DNA of 64,000 bases, taken from positions 1,014,708 to 1,078,707 of the forward strand of contig NZ_LT821239.1 of the NCBI RefSeq assembly GCF_900169525.1, read 5' to 3'. The position numbers were made by a program, and so were the translations under genes. The notes beneath the pieces were generated by a model. That model ran no database searches, had not been told where the DNA came from, and saw nothing but the letters and a program-made list of their open reading frames with translations. Position 1 is the first letter of the stretch; each line of letters opens with the position of its first letter. Below, piece by piece: positions 29,080-39,600 of the stretch. This stretch comes from Corynebacterium pacaense. Lineage in GTDB: Bacteria > Actinomycetota > Actinomycetes > Mycobacteriales > Mycobacteriaceae.

Positions 29080-31575
29080 CTAGAAATCGAAGTCCGATGT
29101 GAACGAGCGCTTGAGCAGGTACGGAGCCCGCTTGTAGACGCGCCACTGTGTGGTGTTAGGTATCTGCTCTTCGAGCCGGAACTCGACCTTGCGATTGTTG
29201 AACTCATTGGAGTCCCGGCTGAGGAGCATCCGTGCATTCTGGTAGCGGTCCCGCTTGTCATCCGAGGGCTGGTTGAAAAGCAACTCGGGCTGGTTTGAGA
29301 TCAATGTCTCGCCGAGGTAGATGCCAGCCCGTAGCGTGCGTGCCTGGATTTTCTCGCTGACCGGCTCGGACTGGAAGAGCTTCACGACGAGCTGGCCGGT
29401 GGTGATCTTGTCGGTCTCGGGCAGCACCTCAACGTTGACGGGCCGAGTGTCGCTCTTGCGTTTCTTCTTGACGGTGAGAACCGGAACAACGACTTCCTGG
29501 AGCGTGGCGCCACCGTGGACGAACCGGGAGCCCGCGCCCGGTAGCTTGAGTCGATGGATTGACTTTGGAATCTGAACCTCAAGGTCGCTGCTGAGTCCGA
29601 GCTGTTCAGGCTCGAACTTTCGGAACGCGGGATCGTCCTTGAGTCCTCTGCCGAGCACGTATCTGCGATTCGTCACGATGAGTTTGTCGCCCTGCGGTTT
29701 AGTCGAGAGATAGGAGGCGTCGGCAAGCGCGGTGTCCTGGTAGAGGAATCCGTGGTCAGCAGTCACCAGGATGTTTGTGGCGTTCGCGTTCGTCAGTCGT
29801 TTGATGAGGTCGACCAGCTCGCGTAGCGCATCGTCGGCGGCTTCGAACACTTGGCGTTCGGTGCGGGCCTTGTCACCCCTGGCGTCGATCTGGTCGTGGT
29901 ACACGTAGAGCACTTGGTAGGCGCCGTAGAGTTCGCGAAGCTCGCCATGCGGCATCGCGAGAACATCTTCAGCCTGGATTGCGAATCCGTCTACAGAAGC
30001 CAGTACCTTGTTGCGGTTCGCTGTTCCGTCGGAACGCATTCCGTCCACGAGCACCGGATCGCCATCGTGCGAGTGAGCCAGTGTCGTGTGCGGGAGCAGG
30101 GCGGCCATACCGAGTTGCGTGTAGCTCGGAAGTACTCCAAGCATCGCGTCGAGTTCTGCGTCGAAGCGGTCTTCCTGACGGATGCGTGAGCCCAGTTCGT
30201 CGGCGACCTCGTAGCGTAGCGCATCGGAGATAATGACCACCGCCTTCCGGTTGCCCTTGCTGATAATCGGATCGACGTGATCGGTGAAGAATCTCGCATG
30301 CGGGCGCACCGCGACCGACCGCCAGTCAGTCATAACATCGATCTGCTGCTGCCAGGCGTTGCCGAGTTCGTAGAGGTATCTGTTCGCGTAGTGCTTCTCC
30401 ACCTCAATACGGAGTGCTTCGAGAGGGCCGGCGTACTCCGTGGTGCGGGCGGCAAAGTGGAACTGTCGGTATAGCTGGTCGATGCGGAACCAATGTTTGC
30501 GATACTGGTCGAGTCCGTCGTCAAACGACGCGATCTCGAATTTTGCGGTCGCGAGTTTGCTCAGCAGATCGGAAGCAGTGGCGAGCGCGGTGTACAACTC
30601 CCGGTAGCTATCAATCCAGATGCTGCTCTGTCGGGCGCGGATCGTCTCGGACACATCGCGTGCACTCATTGTCCGCTCGACGATTGCCTGCGTCAGCGCG
30701 CTGATGATCTTGCGTTCCACGTCCTCAAAGAGGTCGTTGTCCACTAGCTCGACCAGCTCGGCATCTTCGATTGTGTTGGCATAGCCGAGGTTATTCGCTG
30801 TGCGGCGGGCCAATGTGGAGAGGGCACCAGCGCTACGCCGGTCATTGCGTAGGCTCGCGAAGTCGAGCTGAATGTTGCGTAGAGCTCCGGGTGTGTCTGA
30901 CGCGAACCCATTGATTGCCTGCCGAAACATCCACAACACGAAGTCATCCACGCTGGGCTCGCCTACTTCGTACCCGTATATCTTGGCAACACCGGCCCAG
31001 TAGAAGCCTTCGAGCGACTGCTCGGCCAACGCGTCGTATCTGGTGTGTGCACCGAGCGAGTTCTCGATCAATAACGTGCGAGTGAGTTCCAACATGCTGT
31101 GCTCGCGCTGACCCAGCACTACAGCAGACATCTTCGCTCGTAATTTGTCGGCATCATCGTCAGCCGTGAGCATGGCCTTGAGGCTCTGGACTCGTTTGGC
31201 GGCACGGAAGAACTTCTCGTGCTCCCGCACTACCCCCTCGATCCCGCTACCGTTGAGACCGAGGTCCTGGCTCACGAGCGCGGTTCGATCAGCAGTGAAG
31301 ACCCCGTAGGCCAACTCAAGATCTAACAGCCAGTTACCAGTATCTGGAGGTAAGGGGGCGCCTCGGTAAAGAAGAAATCTGCCTAATGGCTCTTCGTGGA
31401 GCACTCGGTTCTTCACGGCATATTCGTTGTTCTCCACTCGCACGATTGTGACGCCGTTGAGATCGAGTGCATCAAGCTCGTTGACATACTCACCGTTGGC
31501 GTCGTGCCAGAAGACGAGACGCTGTGACTCGAACCTTTGCTCCAGGTGAGGCTGAACAGAATTGAGTGAACTCAT
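29080..31575 (-). CDS. pglZ: BREX-1 phosphatase-fold protein PglZ (type A)
   Basis: 831 residues. The N-terminus RLVFWHDANGEYVNELDAL is typical of PglZ. The alkaline-phosphatase-type core has AVVIISDALRYEVADELG (Asp451 expected to bind metal) and the distal metal site ILVTADHGFLYQ. Length matches the family (about 830-880). It is an essential BREX component; related PglZ proteins act as metal-dependent nucleases or phosphatases, and which applies here is not visible. Its ATG at 31575 overlaps the stop of the preceding AlbA_2 gene by four bases (ATGA), so the two are translationally coupled. Confidence 0.94.
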   Translation of the reverse strand: MSSLNSVQPHLEQRFESQRLVFWHDANGEYVNELDALDLNGVTIVRVENNEYAVKNRVLHEEPLGRFLLYRGAPLPPDTGNWLLDLELAYGVFTADRTALVSQDLGLNGSGIEGVVREHEKFFRAAKRVQSLKAMLTADDDADKLRAKMSAVVLGQREHSMLELTRTLLIENSLGAHTRYDALAEQSLEGFYWAGVAKIYGYEVGEPSVDDFVLWMFRQAINGFASDTPGALRNIQLDFASLRNDRRSAGALSTLARRTANNLGYANTIEDAELVELVDNDLFEDVERKIISALTQAIVERTMSARDVSETIRARQSSIWIDSYRELYTALATASDLLSKLATAKFEIASFDDGLDQYRKHWFRIDQLYRQFHFAARTTEYAGPLEALRIEVEKHYANRYLYELGNAWQQQIDVMTDWRSVAVRPHARFFTDHVDPIISKGNRKAVVIISDALRYEVADELGSRIRQEDRFDAELDAMLGVLPSYTQLGMAALLPHTTLAHSHDGDPVLVDGMRSDGTANRNKVLASVDGFAIQAEDVLAMPHGELRELYGAYQVLYVYHDQIDARGDKARTERQVFEAADDALRELVDLIKRLTNANATNILVTADHGFLYQDTALADASYLSTKPQGDKLIVTNRRYVLGRGLKDDPAFRKFEPEQLGLSSDLEVQIPKSIHRLKLPGAGSRFVHGGATLQEVVVPVLTVKKKRKSDTRPVNVEVLPETDKITTGQLVVKLFQSEPVSEKIQARTLRAGIYLGETLISNQPELLFNQPSDDKRDRYQNARMLLSRDSNEFNNRKVEFRLEEQIPNTTQWRVYKRAPYLLKRSFTSDFDF

Positions 31576-33056
31576 TCGGTATTCTCCTGTGCACCAAGAA
31601 CAACAAGGCCTTGCTCTGTGATCACGTATCGTTGATTCTGACTGTTGGGTTTGTCGGGATTAGTACGTGCCAAGTGGCCTGCTTCGATAAGAGGGAGTAT
31701 GTGACGGCGATAATTTCCGTATGCGTCAGACAAATTGATGCCAGCGAGCAATTCCGAGCGCGACATCGGTCCGCTCGAAGCTAGAGTGAGCAGCGCCAAA
31801 GCTTGCTCACCTACCTTACTCACTTGCTCATTCACTTGCGCACTCACTTGCTCACTTGGCGTGCTATTTCGGTACTTCGCATCGATACCATGACCCACGT
31901 CCGGTGCATGGGATGGTAGGTAGATGGTGAACCGGAGTCGATCCATGACTTCTTCAACTCGCGGTTCAGGCAACCCAGCCGCCGCGATCTGGTCGTAGAC
32001 GCGCTGGACGCCGGTGCCCCATTGCTCCATGATCCCGGCCTCACGGAAAATACGCGCGAGCGAAGGGTTCCGCAGCCGGGAGGCGCGCCGCATCGACTCC
32101 ACCGTCATCCCCGGCAGGAGCAAGCCAGGACTGTCAACCTGGATGCGGTCATCGTGAAACCCCACCCGGATGGGCGTCCCGCGCTCGGCATAGCTGGCAT
32201 GTACGAGAGCATTGACGACGACCTCGCGGATCGCCTCGACGGGGATTGAGTAGGCGTCGCGCCGACGTACTTCGCCGAACACGGCGGACTTGTAGGCGTG
32301 CTTGAGGAGGAATTCCATAACCCGATCCACAGCAAGCGGCATCGGTCCGTGAATCTCGGTCTGATCGAAGATGTCGGTTCCACTGGGACCCCGTAACCGG
32401 CCGCACTGGACCCACGCGGACGGTAGGAATCGCGTGGGAGAGGGGCATGCGGCAAGGAGGCCCGCATACGTTGGGACGGTCTCTTCTCCTTGCTTGGCTG
32501 CGAGCCCGAGCGCGACAAGATCATCGGCATCGGTACTGCGCCCGCGTAGTTCCGACAGCGTCTTCAGATCGAGATCTTCGAGCGAGGCTCGTGGCTCAGG
32601 TAGGTCTTCGAATGCCATACCGCGCGCGTTGCGTTCAAGTTCTGCCACCAAGGCAGGGTCGGCTTGGCGTGTCGTCGATCCCAGACGGACATAGACTCCG
32701 TGCTCGGGACCCTGATCGGTCATGAAGTGCGGACGACGAGTGCTCAGAGGCACGTCGACGACGAGGATTGTCGCTTCGCCAATGCTTAAGAGGTCGATGG
32801 CCGGGACCAGCTGCGGTGAGATACGATCCGTGATCAGACTGCTAATCCGTTCTTCCTCTGCGAGGGGGTCGCTTACACCGACGACAGTACCGTCGTCGTT
32901 TACTCCGATGCCCAAGCGGCCACCGGCGGAGTTGGCGAACGCGACAATCGTGCGGAGTGGTTTCGTTGGTGACGACAGGTCACGCTTGAATTCCAGTGTC
33001 TTTCCTTCAAGTGCGCGCACCCGACCGCGCTCATCCAACTCAAACTCTCCAGACAT
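31572..33056 (-). CDS. AlbA_2/schlafen-domain ATP-binding protein embedded in the BREX operon
   Basis: 494 residues. The N-terminal AlbA_2 (schlafen-like) domain (about 10-130) has EGKTLEFKRDLS, FANSAGGRLGIGVND and the end GVYVRLGSTTRQA. The C-terminal region resembles the RecG-like ATP-binding group (HATPase_c_4): EAIREVVVNALVHASY, then MEQWGTGVQRVYDQI. A winged-helix tail (about 410-490) includes SRSELLAGINLSDAYGNYRRH. Schlafen-type domains can cut or bind nucleic acid. It lies between pglX and pglZ, coupled to pglZ by ATGA, so it is an integral accessory gene. ATG 33056 follows GGTGGAGGCC. Confidence 0.86.
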   Translation of the reverse strand: MSGEFELDERGRVRALEGKTLEFKRDLSSPTKPLRTIVAFANSAGGRLGIGVNDDGTVVGVSDPLAEEERISSLITDRISPQLVPAIDLLSIGEATILVVDVPLSTRRPHFMTDQGPEHGVYVRLGSTTRQADPALVAELERNARGMAFEDLPEPRASLEDLDLKTLSELRGRSTDADDLVALGLAAKQGEETVPTYAGLLAACPSPTRFLPSAWVQCGRLRGPSGTDIFDQTEIHGPMPLAVDRVMEFLLKHAYKSAVFGEVRRRDAYSIPVEAIREVVVNALVHASYAERGTPIRVGFHDDRIQVDSPGLLLPGMTVESMRRASRLRNPSLARIFREAGIMEQWGTGVQRVYDQIAAAGLPEPRVEEVMDRLRFTIYLPSHAPDVGHGIDAKYRNSTPSEQVSAQVNEQVSKVGEQALALLTLASSGPMSRSELLAGINLSDAYGNYRRHILPLIEAGHLARTNPDKPNSQNQRYVITEQGLVVLGAQENTE

Positions 33057-33124
33057 AGATGGCCTCCACCGAATCTCGTCCTGGCGATTTGACAATCTCA
33101 TTGTTCATCGAAGCCAACTTGACC

Positions 33125-36100
33125 TCAGCCACCGGTAGCTTCCAACCCAGGGATCTTCTTTAGAGCCGGGTAGAACTTGGGATAGTTGACCTTAACTCCA
33201 TCATCGAGGTCAATGGCGACCTGCTGAGACGCTAACGGGTAGAGCACGTCATGCTCGTACTCGCTGAGCTCCACCAGCACCTTTCGAAGCCGCTCGGCTT
33301 CCTTCAGCGCCGCTGCCTTCTCGCGAGGCGTACCCTCCCCGGCGGCGAGACGCTCCTGGTGCTGGAGGTTCGCCTCCAGTTTCGACTCGAACTCGCGCAG
33401 GTACTCGTTCAGCACGGTTGAGACCGTGGACGGCGTGTAGCGGTGCATGTAGATCAGCGCATTGAACGATCCCTTCGGGCTGGAGAACAGCCAGTAGATC
33501 GGACGCTTCTTGTACCGCTTGACGTGATCGTCGTAGAACTTCGACCGGCCCGCTCGGGTGATGAAGTACTCCCGGAGCGACTTGACTCCGAGCGACTCCT
33601 GAACGAAACGCAAGTTGTCTTCGAAGTGTTGCTCTCCGAAGGCCACTCGCAGGAACTGACGAAGACGCGCCACGATGTCGTCCTCGAACCAGTCGCCATC
33701 GACGATCGGGAGAACGTTGTCTGCATCGGGCACGAACGACGGCGCCGACACCTTCGCGATGTAGTCCTGAGCCGTTGCCCCCTGGTCAGCGAGGATCAAG
33801 CCCGGCTTGTCGAGGCTGTACCGGCCGAACATACAGCCGACTGCGTAGGAGACGAGGTCTTCGATAGCAGACGCACGACTCATGTCCCGGTACTCCGAGT
33901 CGCTCTTCCCGCTGCCGAACCGGAAAATAGGATTCAGGTCGAGTGTGACTTGGTTGATCGACACCGACGTATCGACCTCGCCAATGAGACCCGTAGCAAC
34001 CGCGACCACCTCATTGTTCGCAGATGCAAGCCGTCTGAACTCTTGCGTGAGCAGGCTGGACTCGTTGAAAAGGTCAGCTTCGAAGGCCCCGAGGAGCCCA
34101 GTGCCAGAACTCGCCAATGGCGACCCCGCGAAGTCCCAGCATGTCTCCTGACGCGCTTCGTCCTCCTTTGCGATATCAATCAATCCCCTGACAACGCCCT
34201 CGTCCCCGCCCGGCACATTCGGAAGTCTCGAAAGATCGCCGGTTTGAAACTCGATTGTGGGATTCAGTGCTCGCAAGAGATACGAAGCGGAGCTCGATGC
34301 GAGGTATCCCAAGCTGGACAGGAGCGATCCGCCGTCCGAGAAGCAGGAAGACCCCTTGGCGTCGAAGATAAACCCGGGCTCCGAGTATCGGATTGAGAGT
34401 GAAGTAGAGCCAGTAGCAGAGTAGGTGAGCGACTCTTGAAAGTAGCGCGCCCGACTTCTCGGTGTAGCTCGGCCCGTCGCGAGAATCTCTCGACCATCGT
34501 CTTCCCAGTTGACGTAGAAGTCTCTATTTCCAAACCAACTGCGTGCGCCGCCACCCTTGTTATAGGGGAACCAGCGGCGCCTGCTCTCAACTGCTTCGGA
34601 TACAGATCGCGCGCTATGACAGGCCCGGCTCTGTGAGACCTCGAACCATCGCCTAATGAAGCGCTCGTTGTCGCCGGTAGTCATGCCGCCAGTAATGTGG
34701 AGTTCGTCTCCGAGTGACTTGTGCTCAGCAAAGAGGTTCCGCGCCGCCGGCGACAACCAATAGGCCACGGGCATCCCTGGGACTATCGACAGATCGAACG
34801 CATCAACCTCGTAGCGCCGCCCATCGGATGATTCCCCGGCGGCGAGAGATCGTAGGGTAGACGACTTTGCTGCTTCGTTGCGTCCAGCGGTCACGTCCAG
34901 GTAGACACCTTGTTGCCGTGGGCGCGCACACCTTTCGAGAACGATCGCGGCCGTCTGAACGATCTCGCCAGAGATCGTGTCAAATGCGCTAGCTCCGAGA
35001 TGCGCGAGTGTCGCGATGGTTCCGTTAGCCAGGATCAATTCTCGTAGGTTCGCGTAAGTCGAGAGAAACATCCAGGACTGCATGGCGACGAGCGCGGCAT
35101 AGCCCGAGGGGAGAGCAAGGCTCACACTCCGTTCCAAGAACATGGCGTACAGGTCGGACTTTGAGAACGGGTAGGTCTGCTTGCCGAACGCCGAGAGTGC
35201 TGCGCCCATGCTCTTGTTGCCCATGTAAGGAGGATTGGCAACCACGACGTGATACCGACGGCTCAGGTCTTCGGCCTGCCGCACCGTGAGCGCTGCGCGC
35301 CCCAACAGGTCGACTTTCAGTATGTCGTCAGCAGCGTCAAGTGTCTGAAGACGGCGCGCGAGCCGGACGGCCAACCCAGGATCGGGCTGAATGAGCGATC
35401 CAAGGGTGTCTGCGTCGGCGAACTGGTTCCAGAACAGCTCCTCTTCGTGCTTGTCGCCATCCTCGGTGACAAGGTAATCGAGCTCGTCAGGGCTGAACGA
35501 GATCGGTTCGAGCACGCAGATGTTCGGCCTAGCCTGCTTACTAAAGAAGGTGCGCTGCTTGGCGCGTGCCTTCATCGTGAGGGCGAAGGCCGCGAGGGCG
35601 CCTGCACGCGGGTCGATCTCAACGCCGTAGAGGTTGTGCGTAAGGATCAGGTCAGGAATCTCGGAGGGCGCGTAGCCTTCTTCCTCGTAGATCGCGTAGA
35701 GCAGGTCGAAGGCATACGTAACCATGTGGCCTGAGCCGCAGGCCGGGTCGATGATCTTCAGTTCCTCTGGGCTGCTGACCTTGAGGAAGTCTGTCTCCTC
35801 ATCGAGAGGAGCGATGTAGTAGTCCATCTGGTCGATGAGCCGGGAGGAGGGGTGGTTGAGCATCCAGAGGCGCCCGAGGGAGTTCTCGACGAGGTAGCGG
35901 ACGATCCAGTGTGGGGTGAAGAGCTGGGTCGCGCCGGGAATCTCGGCCGCGCTGGCCTTCTTTCCCTTCTTAAATCCGGCGAAGACCTCGGCTTTCCGCT
36001 CGGAGATGTAGAATTGGTATAGCCACCCGATGACCTCTACATCTTGGCAAACATTTTCGGAGAGCACCGCAGCAGCCTTGGCGAGGATCGAATCTGCGGC

Positions 36101-36643
36101 CAGGAGGTTCGCGGGGATGAGGAGTTCGGTGTAGTTGCCTTCGCTTTCGAACATGAACGGCATGGAGTGATTCCAGTAGCGGCAGTACTCGGCGAGCAGC
36201 AGCGTATAGGCCTCACCTTGGCCGTCGGAGCTAGGACGGGTTCCGTCGAGGAGACCGGTTACCCGCTCGCGGGTGCGCTTGCTGCTGACGACAGCGGGGT
36301 CGATGCTGCCACGCTTGGCATCTGCAAGTATCTCCGGCTGTCCGGTCTGTTGGCCGTGAGCTGGTGAGACCACGCCAACACCGGTGTAGCCGTTAGCGTC
36401 CATGAACCGCAGCGCAATGATTCGGTTGAACCAGGTGTAGGCGACTTTGTCGGCGACAGCATCTTTGCCTTTTACCCCACCGCCAGCAGCCGCAATGTCG
36501 CGTTCGAGCAAGTTTACGGCGACGTGGTTCTCAACTCGCTCAGATGACGCTGGCGCGAGCACGGCGGTCAGGCGGGCGCTGACCTGGGTGATCAGCTCGC
36601 GTCTGGCCCAAGTAGCGAAACTCTTCAGAGGTGCGGTTTCCAT
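33125..36643 (-). CDS. pglX: BREX-1 adenine-specific DNA methyltransferase PglX
   Basis: 1172 residues, full length for PglX. The SAM-binding motif is IIDPACGSGHMVTYAFDLL (about residue 297), and the N6-adenine catalytic motif is NPPYMGN with Asn470-Tyr473. The C-terminal half carries target recognition and Eco57I-like regions, ending YPKFYPALKKIPGLEATGG. It methylates the host at one strand of a non-palindromic motif so that BREX spares self DNA; the motif cannot be read from sequence. It starts 12 bp after brxC. Looks intact, with no frameshifts. Confidence 0.95.
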   Translation of the reverse strand: METAPLKSFATWARRELITQVSARLTAVLAPASSERVENHVAVNLLERDIAAAGGGVKGKDAVADKVAYTWFNRIIALRFMDANGYTGVGVVSPAHGQQTGQPEILADAKRGSIDPAVVSSKRTRERVTGLLDGTRPSSDGQGEAYTLLLAEYCRYWNHSMPFMFESEGNYTELLIPANLLAADSILAKAAAVLSENVCQDVEVIGWLYQFYISERKAEVFAGFKKGKKASAAEIPGATQLFTPHWIVRYLVENSLGRLWMLNHPSSRLIDQMDYYIAPLDEETDFLKVSSPEELKIIDPACGSGHMVTYAFDLLYAIYEEEGYAPSEIPDLILTHNLYGVEIDPRAGALAAFALTMKARAKQRTFFSKQARPNICVLEPISFSPDELDYLVTEDGDKHEEELFWNQFADADTLGSLIQPDPGLAVRLARRLQTLDAADDILKVDLLGRAALTVRQAEDLSRRYHVVVANPPYMGNKSMGAALSAFGKQTYPFSKSDLYAMFLERSVSLALPSGYAALVAMQSWMFLSTYANLRELILANGTIATLAHLGASAFDTISGEIVQTAAIVLERCARPRQQGVYLDVTAGRNEAAKSSTLRSLAAGESSDGRRYEVDAFDLSIVPGMPVAYWLSPAARNLFAEHKSLGDELHITGGMTTGDNERFIRRWFEVSQSRACHSARSVSEAVESRRRWFPYNKGGGARSWFGNRDFYVNWEDDGREILATGRATPRSRARYFQESLTYSATGSTSLSIRYSEPGFIFDAKGSSCFSDGGSLLSSLGYLASSSASYLLRALNPTIEFQTGDLSRLPNVPGGDEGVVRGLIDIAKEDEARQETCWDFAGSPLASSGTGLLGAFEADLFNESSLLTQEFRRLASANNEVVAVATGLIGEVDTSVSINQVTLDLNPIFRFGSGKSDSEYRDMSRASAIEDLVSYAVGCMFGRYSLDKPGLILADQGATAQDYIAKVSAPSFVPDADNVLPIVDGDWFEDDIVARLRQFLRVAFGEQHFEDNLRFVQESLGVKSLREYFITRAGRSKFYDDHVKRYKKRPIYWLFSSPKGSFNALIYMHRYTPSTVSTVLNEYLREFESKLEANLQHQERLAAGEGTPREKAAALKEAERLRKVLVELSEYEHDVLYPLASQQVAIDLDDGVKVNYPKFYPALKKIPGLEATGG

Positions 36644-36655
36644 GCGTGTGATCTC

Positions 36656-39600
36656 CTAAAGCGCTATGCGCTTGTCGTCATTGAGAGCTCGGATAAAGGC
36701 CGTGCGCAGCGCATCGAGGTAACGGTCGACGTCCTCCTCGGTTTCCAGGACGCCGTGGATACCTTGTGCGTTGATGCTCTTAACCGAGACAGTCTGTTTT
36801 CTGACCGGTGCCGGGATCGGCTCATCATCGTTGTTCGTGTGACTGCTGCGGGGAGAGGCGGCGAGCTGGTCGAGGAAAGCGGGGTAGGTGTGTTCTTCAA
36901 AGGTGTTTGCGATCTCGCGGATGACTGCGATCTGGCTCTCTCTGCCGATTCGGTTGAGAACTGCGCTGACCTTCTGGGTCACACCGTGCTGCGCTTCGTG
37001 GGTGGCATCGAGATAGATCGTGCTCGTCTGCAGCGGCTCCCAGCGGGAGTCGATTTCTAGAGTCGCTTCGTCGCGGTTTGCCACGATAACTTCGTCGATA
37101 CGTTCCTGAAGTTCGATGGCGGCAGCCTTGAGCTTGGTCATCCGGTTGCCTCGGAAGGCCTGCGGGTCGGCGAGGAACTGAGAAACCTCAAGGCTGCTGC
37201 CAGAGGGCAGGTAATTCAAGTTGCTCGCGTTGCGGGCGAGAAGCTCAGTTGCCTCGTCGTAGATCTTGCTCTGCGCTCCACCGAGGAATGCCTGGATAGG
37301 GTCGATGACGTCGCTCTTCGCATCGAGCAGATCGTCAGCGATCGCGAATTCGGTCAAGTACCAGTCATCGGGTTTGCCAACAACGGACTCCAGCAGCGCG
37401 ATCGGCGCTTCGAGCTGGGCCATGAATGGATACTTCGAGCTGTTGATGCGCGCCTTGAGCTCCGCATACCTTGTGCGAAGCCGTTCGCTGGTGTGCCGGG
37501 CAAGTTCGAGCGGGTCTTTAGGCACAGCAGGTTCGTCGAAGAAGTCCGTGCAAAACGCTCGCAGTGCTGCGATCTTGCGCTGGTCGAATGTCTTCTGCGG
37601 AGCGACGATGAGGTGGGAATGCTTCTGCGTGTTGCGTAGTGCGGAAGCGATCTCGCTGCGCTTGAGCGTATTCGAGTCGACGGTGAGGGTGATCTTCGAC
37701 GTGCCGACGAGCCAGGCTGTGACGCACTCGATGGAGATGAGGTCCCAGCCGTAGGGCTTGGCCTGGAAGTGTTCGACGATCTTCTTGACGGTGACTTTCT
37801 CGCCGAGTCGGTCTCGTTGCAACAGGTACGACAGCACCTCGTCTGCAGGTGCCGCGAGTACATGGAGCGAGGCATCGTCGATTGCAGTTCCGTCCAACAG
37901 CGTGGGCTGGTCGGGGTTGGCGAACCCGGCTACCTGCTGCTCAGAGTAGGTGTGCCCGTCAAGCAGGCTTAGCTGGGTGTAGGTCCGAGAGACGAGGTCC
38001 TGGAATCCGTCGGAAACCCGCGTGATAGCATCCTGCGATGCCACGCTGAGGTCCGCAGCATTGATCACAAGATTGGCATGCCCTACAGCACGACGAATAC
38101 GCTCGGCTAGTTCCTTCTCACGCTGAGCGTTTTGGCTCGCCTTCGTGCGCAGAATCTGCTCTTCTATCGGCGACAGTGAGCTGGTCTGCTTGCGTTTGGT
38201 GTACTTCTCGGTCTTGATCAGCAGCCGCAGGTCGGCCAGTACCCGGTCGTCGGGAGCGAGGATTACACGGAGCTCGTCTTTGCCTGCCGAGTGCATCCGA
38301 ATCTCTTCTGGTCCGTAGGGATACTCGGGAGTAATGAAGTGCAGCGAGAGTTCGCGCTGCTTGCCGAATACCTGGTCATCGAGTTGGAATCCGAAGGGGA
38401 AGTCCTGCCCGTTCTTGGCGTAGCGGAGCTTGGATGTCTTGATGACATCGCTGGACAGAATCTTGTTCAGTCGGCCGGAAACCTCCGAGGAGTCGATCTC
38501 GACGTTTTTGATCTCTTCCTCAATTACCTGCTCTTCGTTGGTCAGGTACTCGTAGACGTTGCCATTGCGCTGCACGTAGGTCTGCGTTTCTAGTAGCGTT
38601 AGCGCTTCCTGGACTTGCTTGGACAGTCTCGGTAGATCGAGCCCGAACCGTTGGTAGACCAGTACAGTCAAATTACGCGGAGTGGCCTGGAAACTCTCCA
38701 CATATTTCACCAGGAAGAGCGCCTTGAGTAGCCGCACTGCGAGCTTGGTGTTCGAATAGTCGCTGTCGGGGAGGTCACGCTCAGCGCGGTCGATCGAGCG
38801 CTGTGCCGCGGATTTCAATGAAGCACGGATACCGGCGAACATCGCGTCGAAAGTTGCCAAAGACCCGATCTCGACGTCGCCAATGTCTTTGGCGACCTGT
38901 TGGACGACGCCAAGCATCGAGCGTTCTCCGACGGAGCTGTTACGGCCCTCAAACACGTTGTGGTCGGAGATACCCTCGATTGCGGCCTGAAATAAGGGAA
39001 ACTGGTAGCTCACGAATGGATAAATGCCGACGAAGTGATCCTCGTCCGTGAAGTTGCGGTAAGTTTTCCCGCCATCAACGAAGTCGAAAAGGGTCCTAAA
39101 ATTTGCTGATTCCTGAGCATAGACCGCTTCGAGGACCTGTGTACCTTTGTCATTCTTTTCCAACAGGCGTTTGCGAATGACCTCTTCAACGTCAGCGGAG
39201 GTGAGTTTCACACGAGTCTTGAATCGCGCCTGAATTTTCGAAAAGTCATTGCCTTGCTGTTTGGTGCGGTCCCCAACAACCTTGTCCATGTCTTCTTGCG
39301 AGGTCACGAACACCCAAGCCCGTCCACTGCATTTCGTGTTCAACGACTCGACAATCGTCTGGAGGTTCAGCATCAGGTGAGTGTTGGAACCGATGAACTG
39401 TCCGACCTCATCGACGAAGAAGTTTAGCCGGTAGCCAGCAGGCTGCTTGTCCAGCCAGTCGCGAACTTCGTCCGCGAAGTCTTCAATCGACACTGAGTAT
39501 GTGTCTTGATAAGTCTTCAGGATGTCGGGCGCGGTCGTCACATCCACTCCGGTGATCTGTGCGTAGGCTTCGTTGACCTGGCGGCGCACGGTCGGGAGAG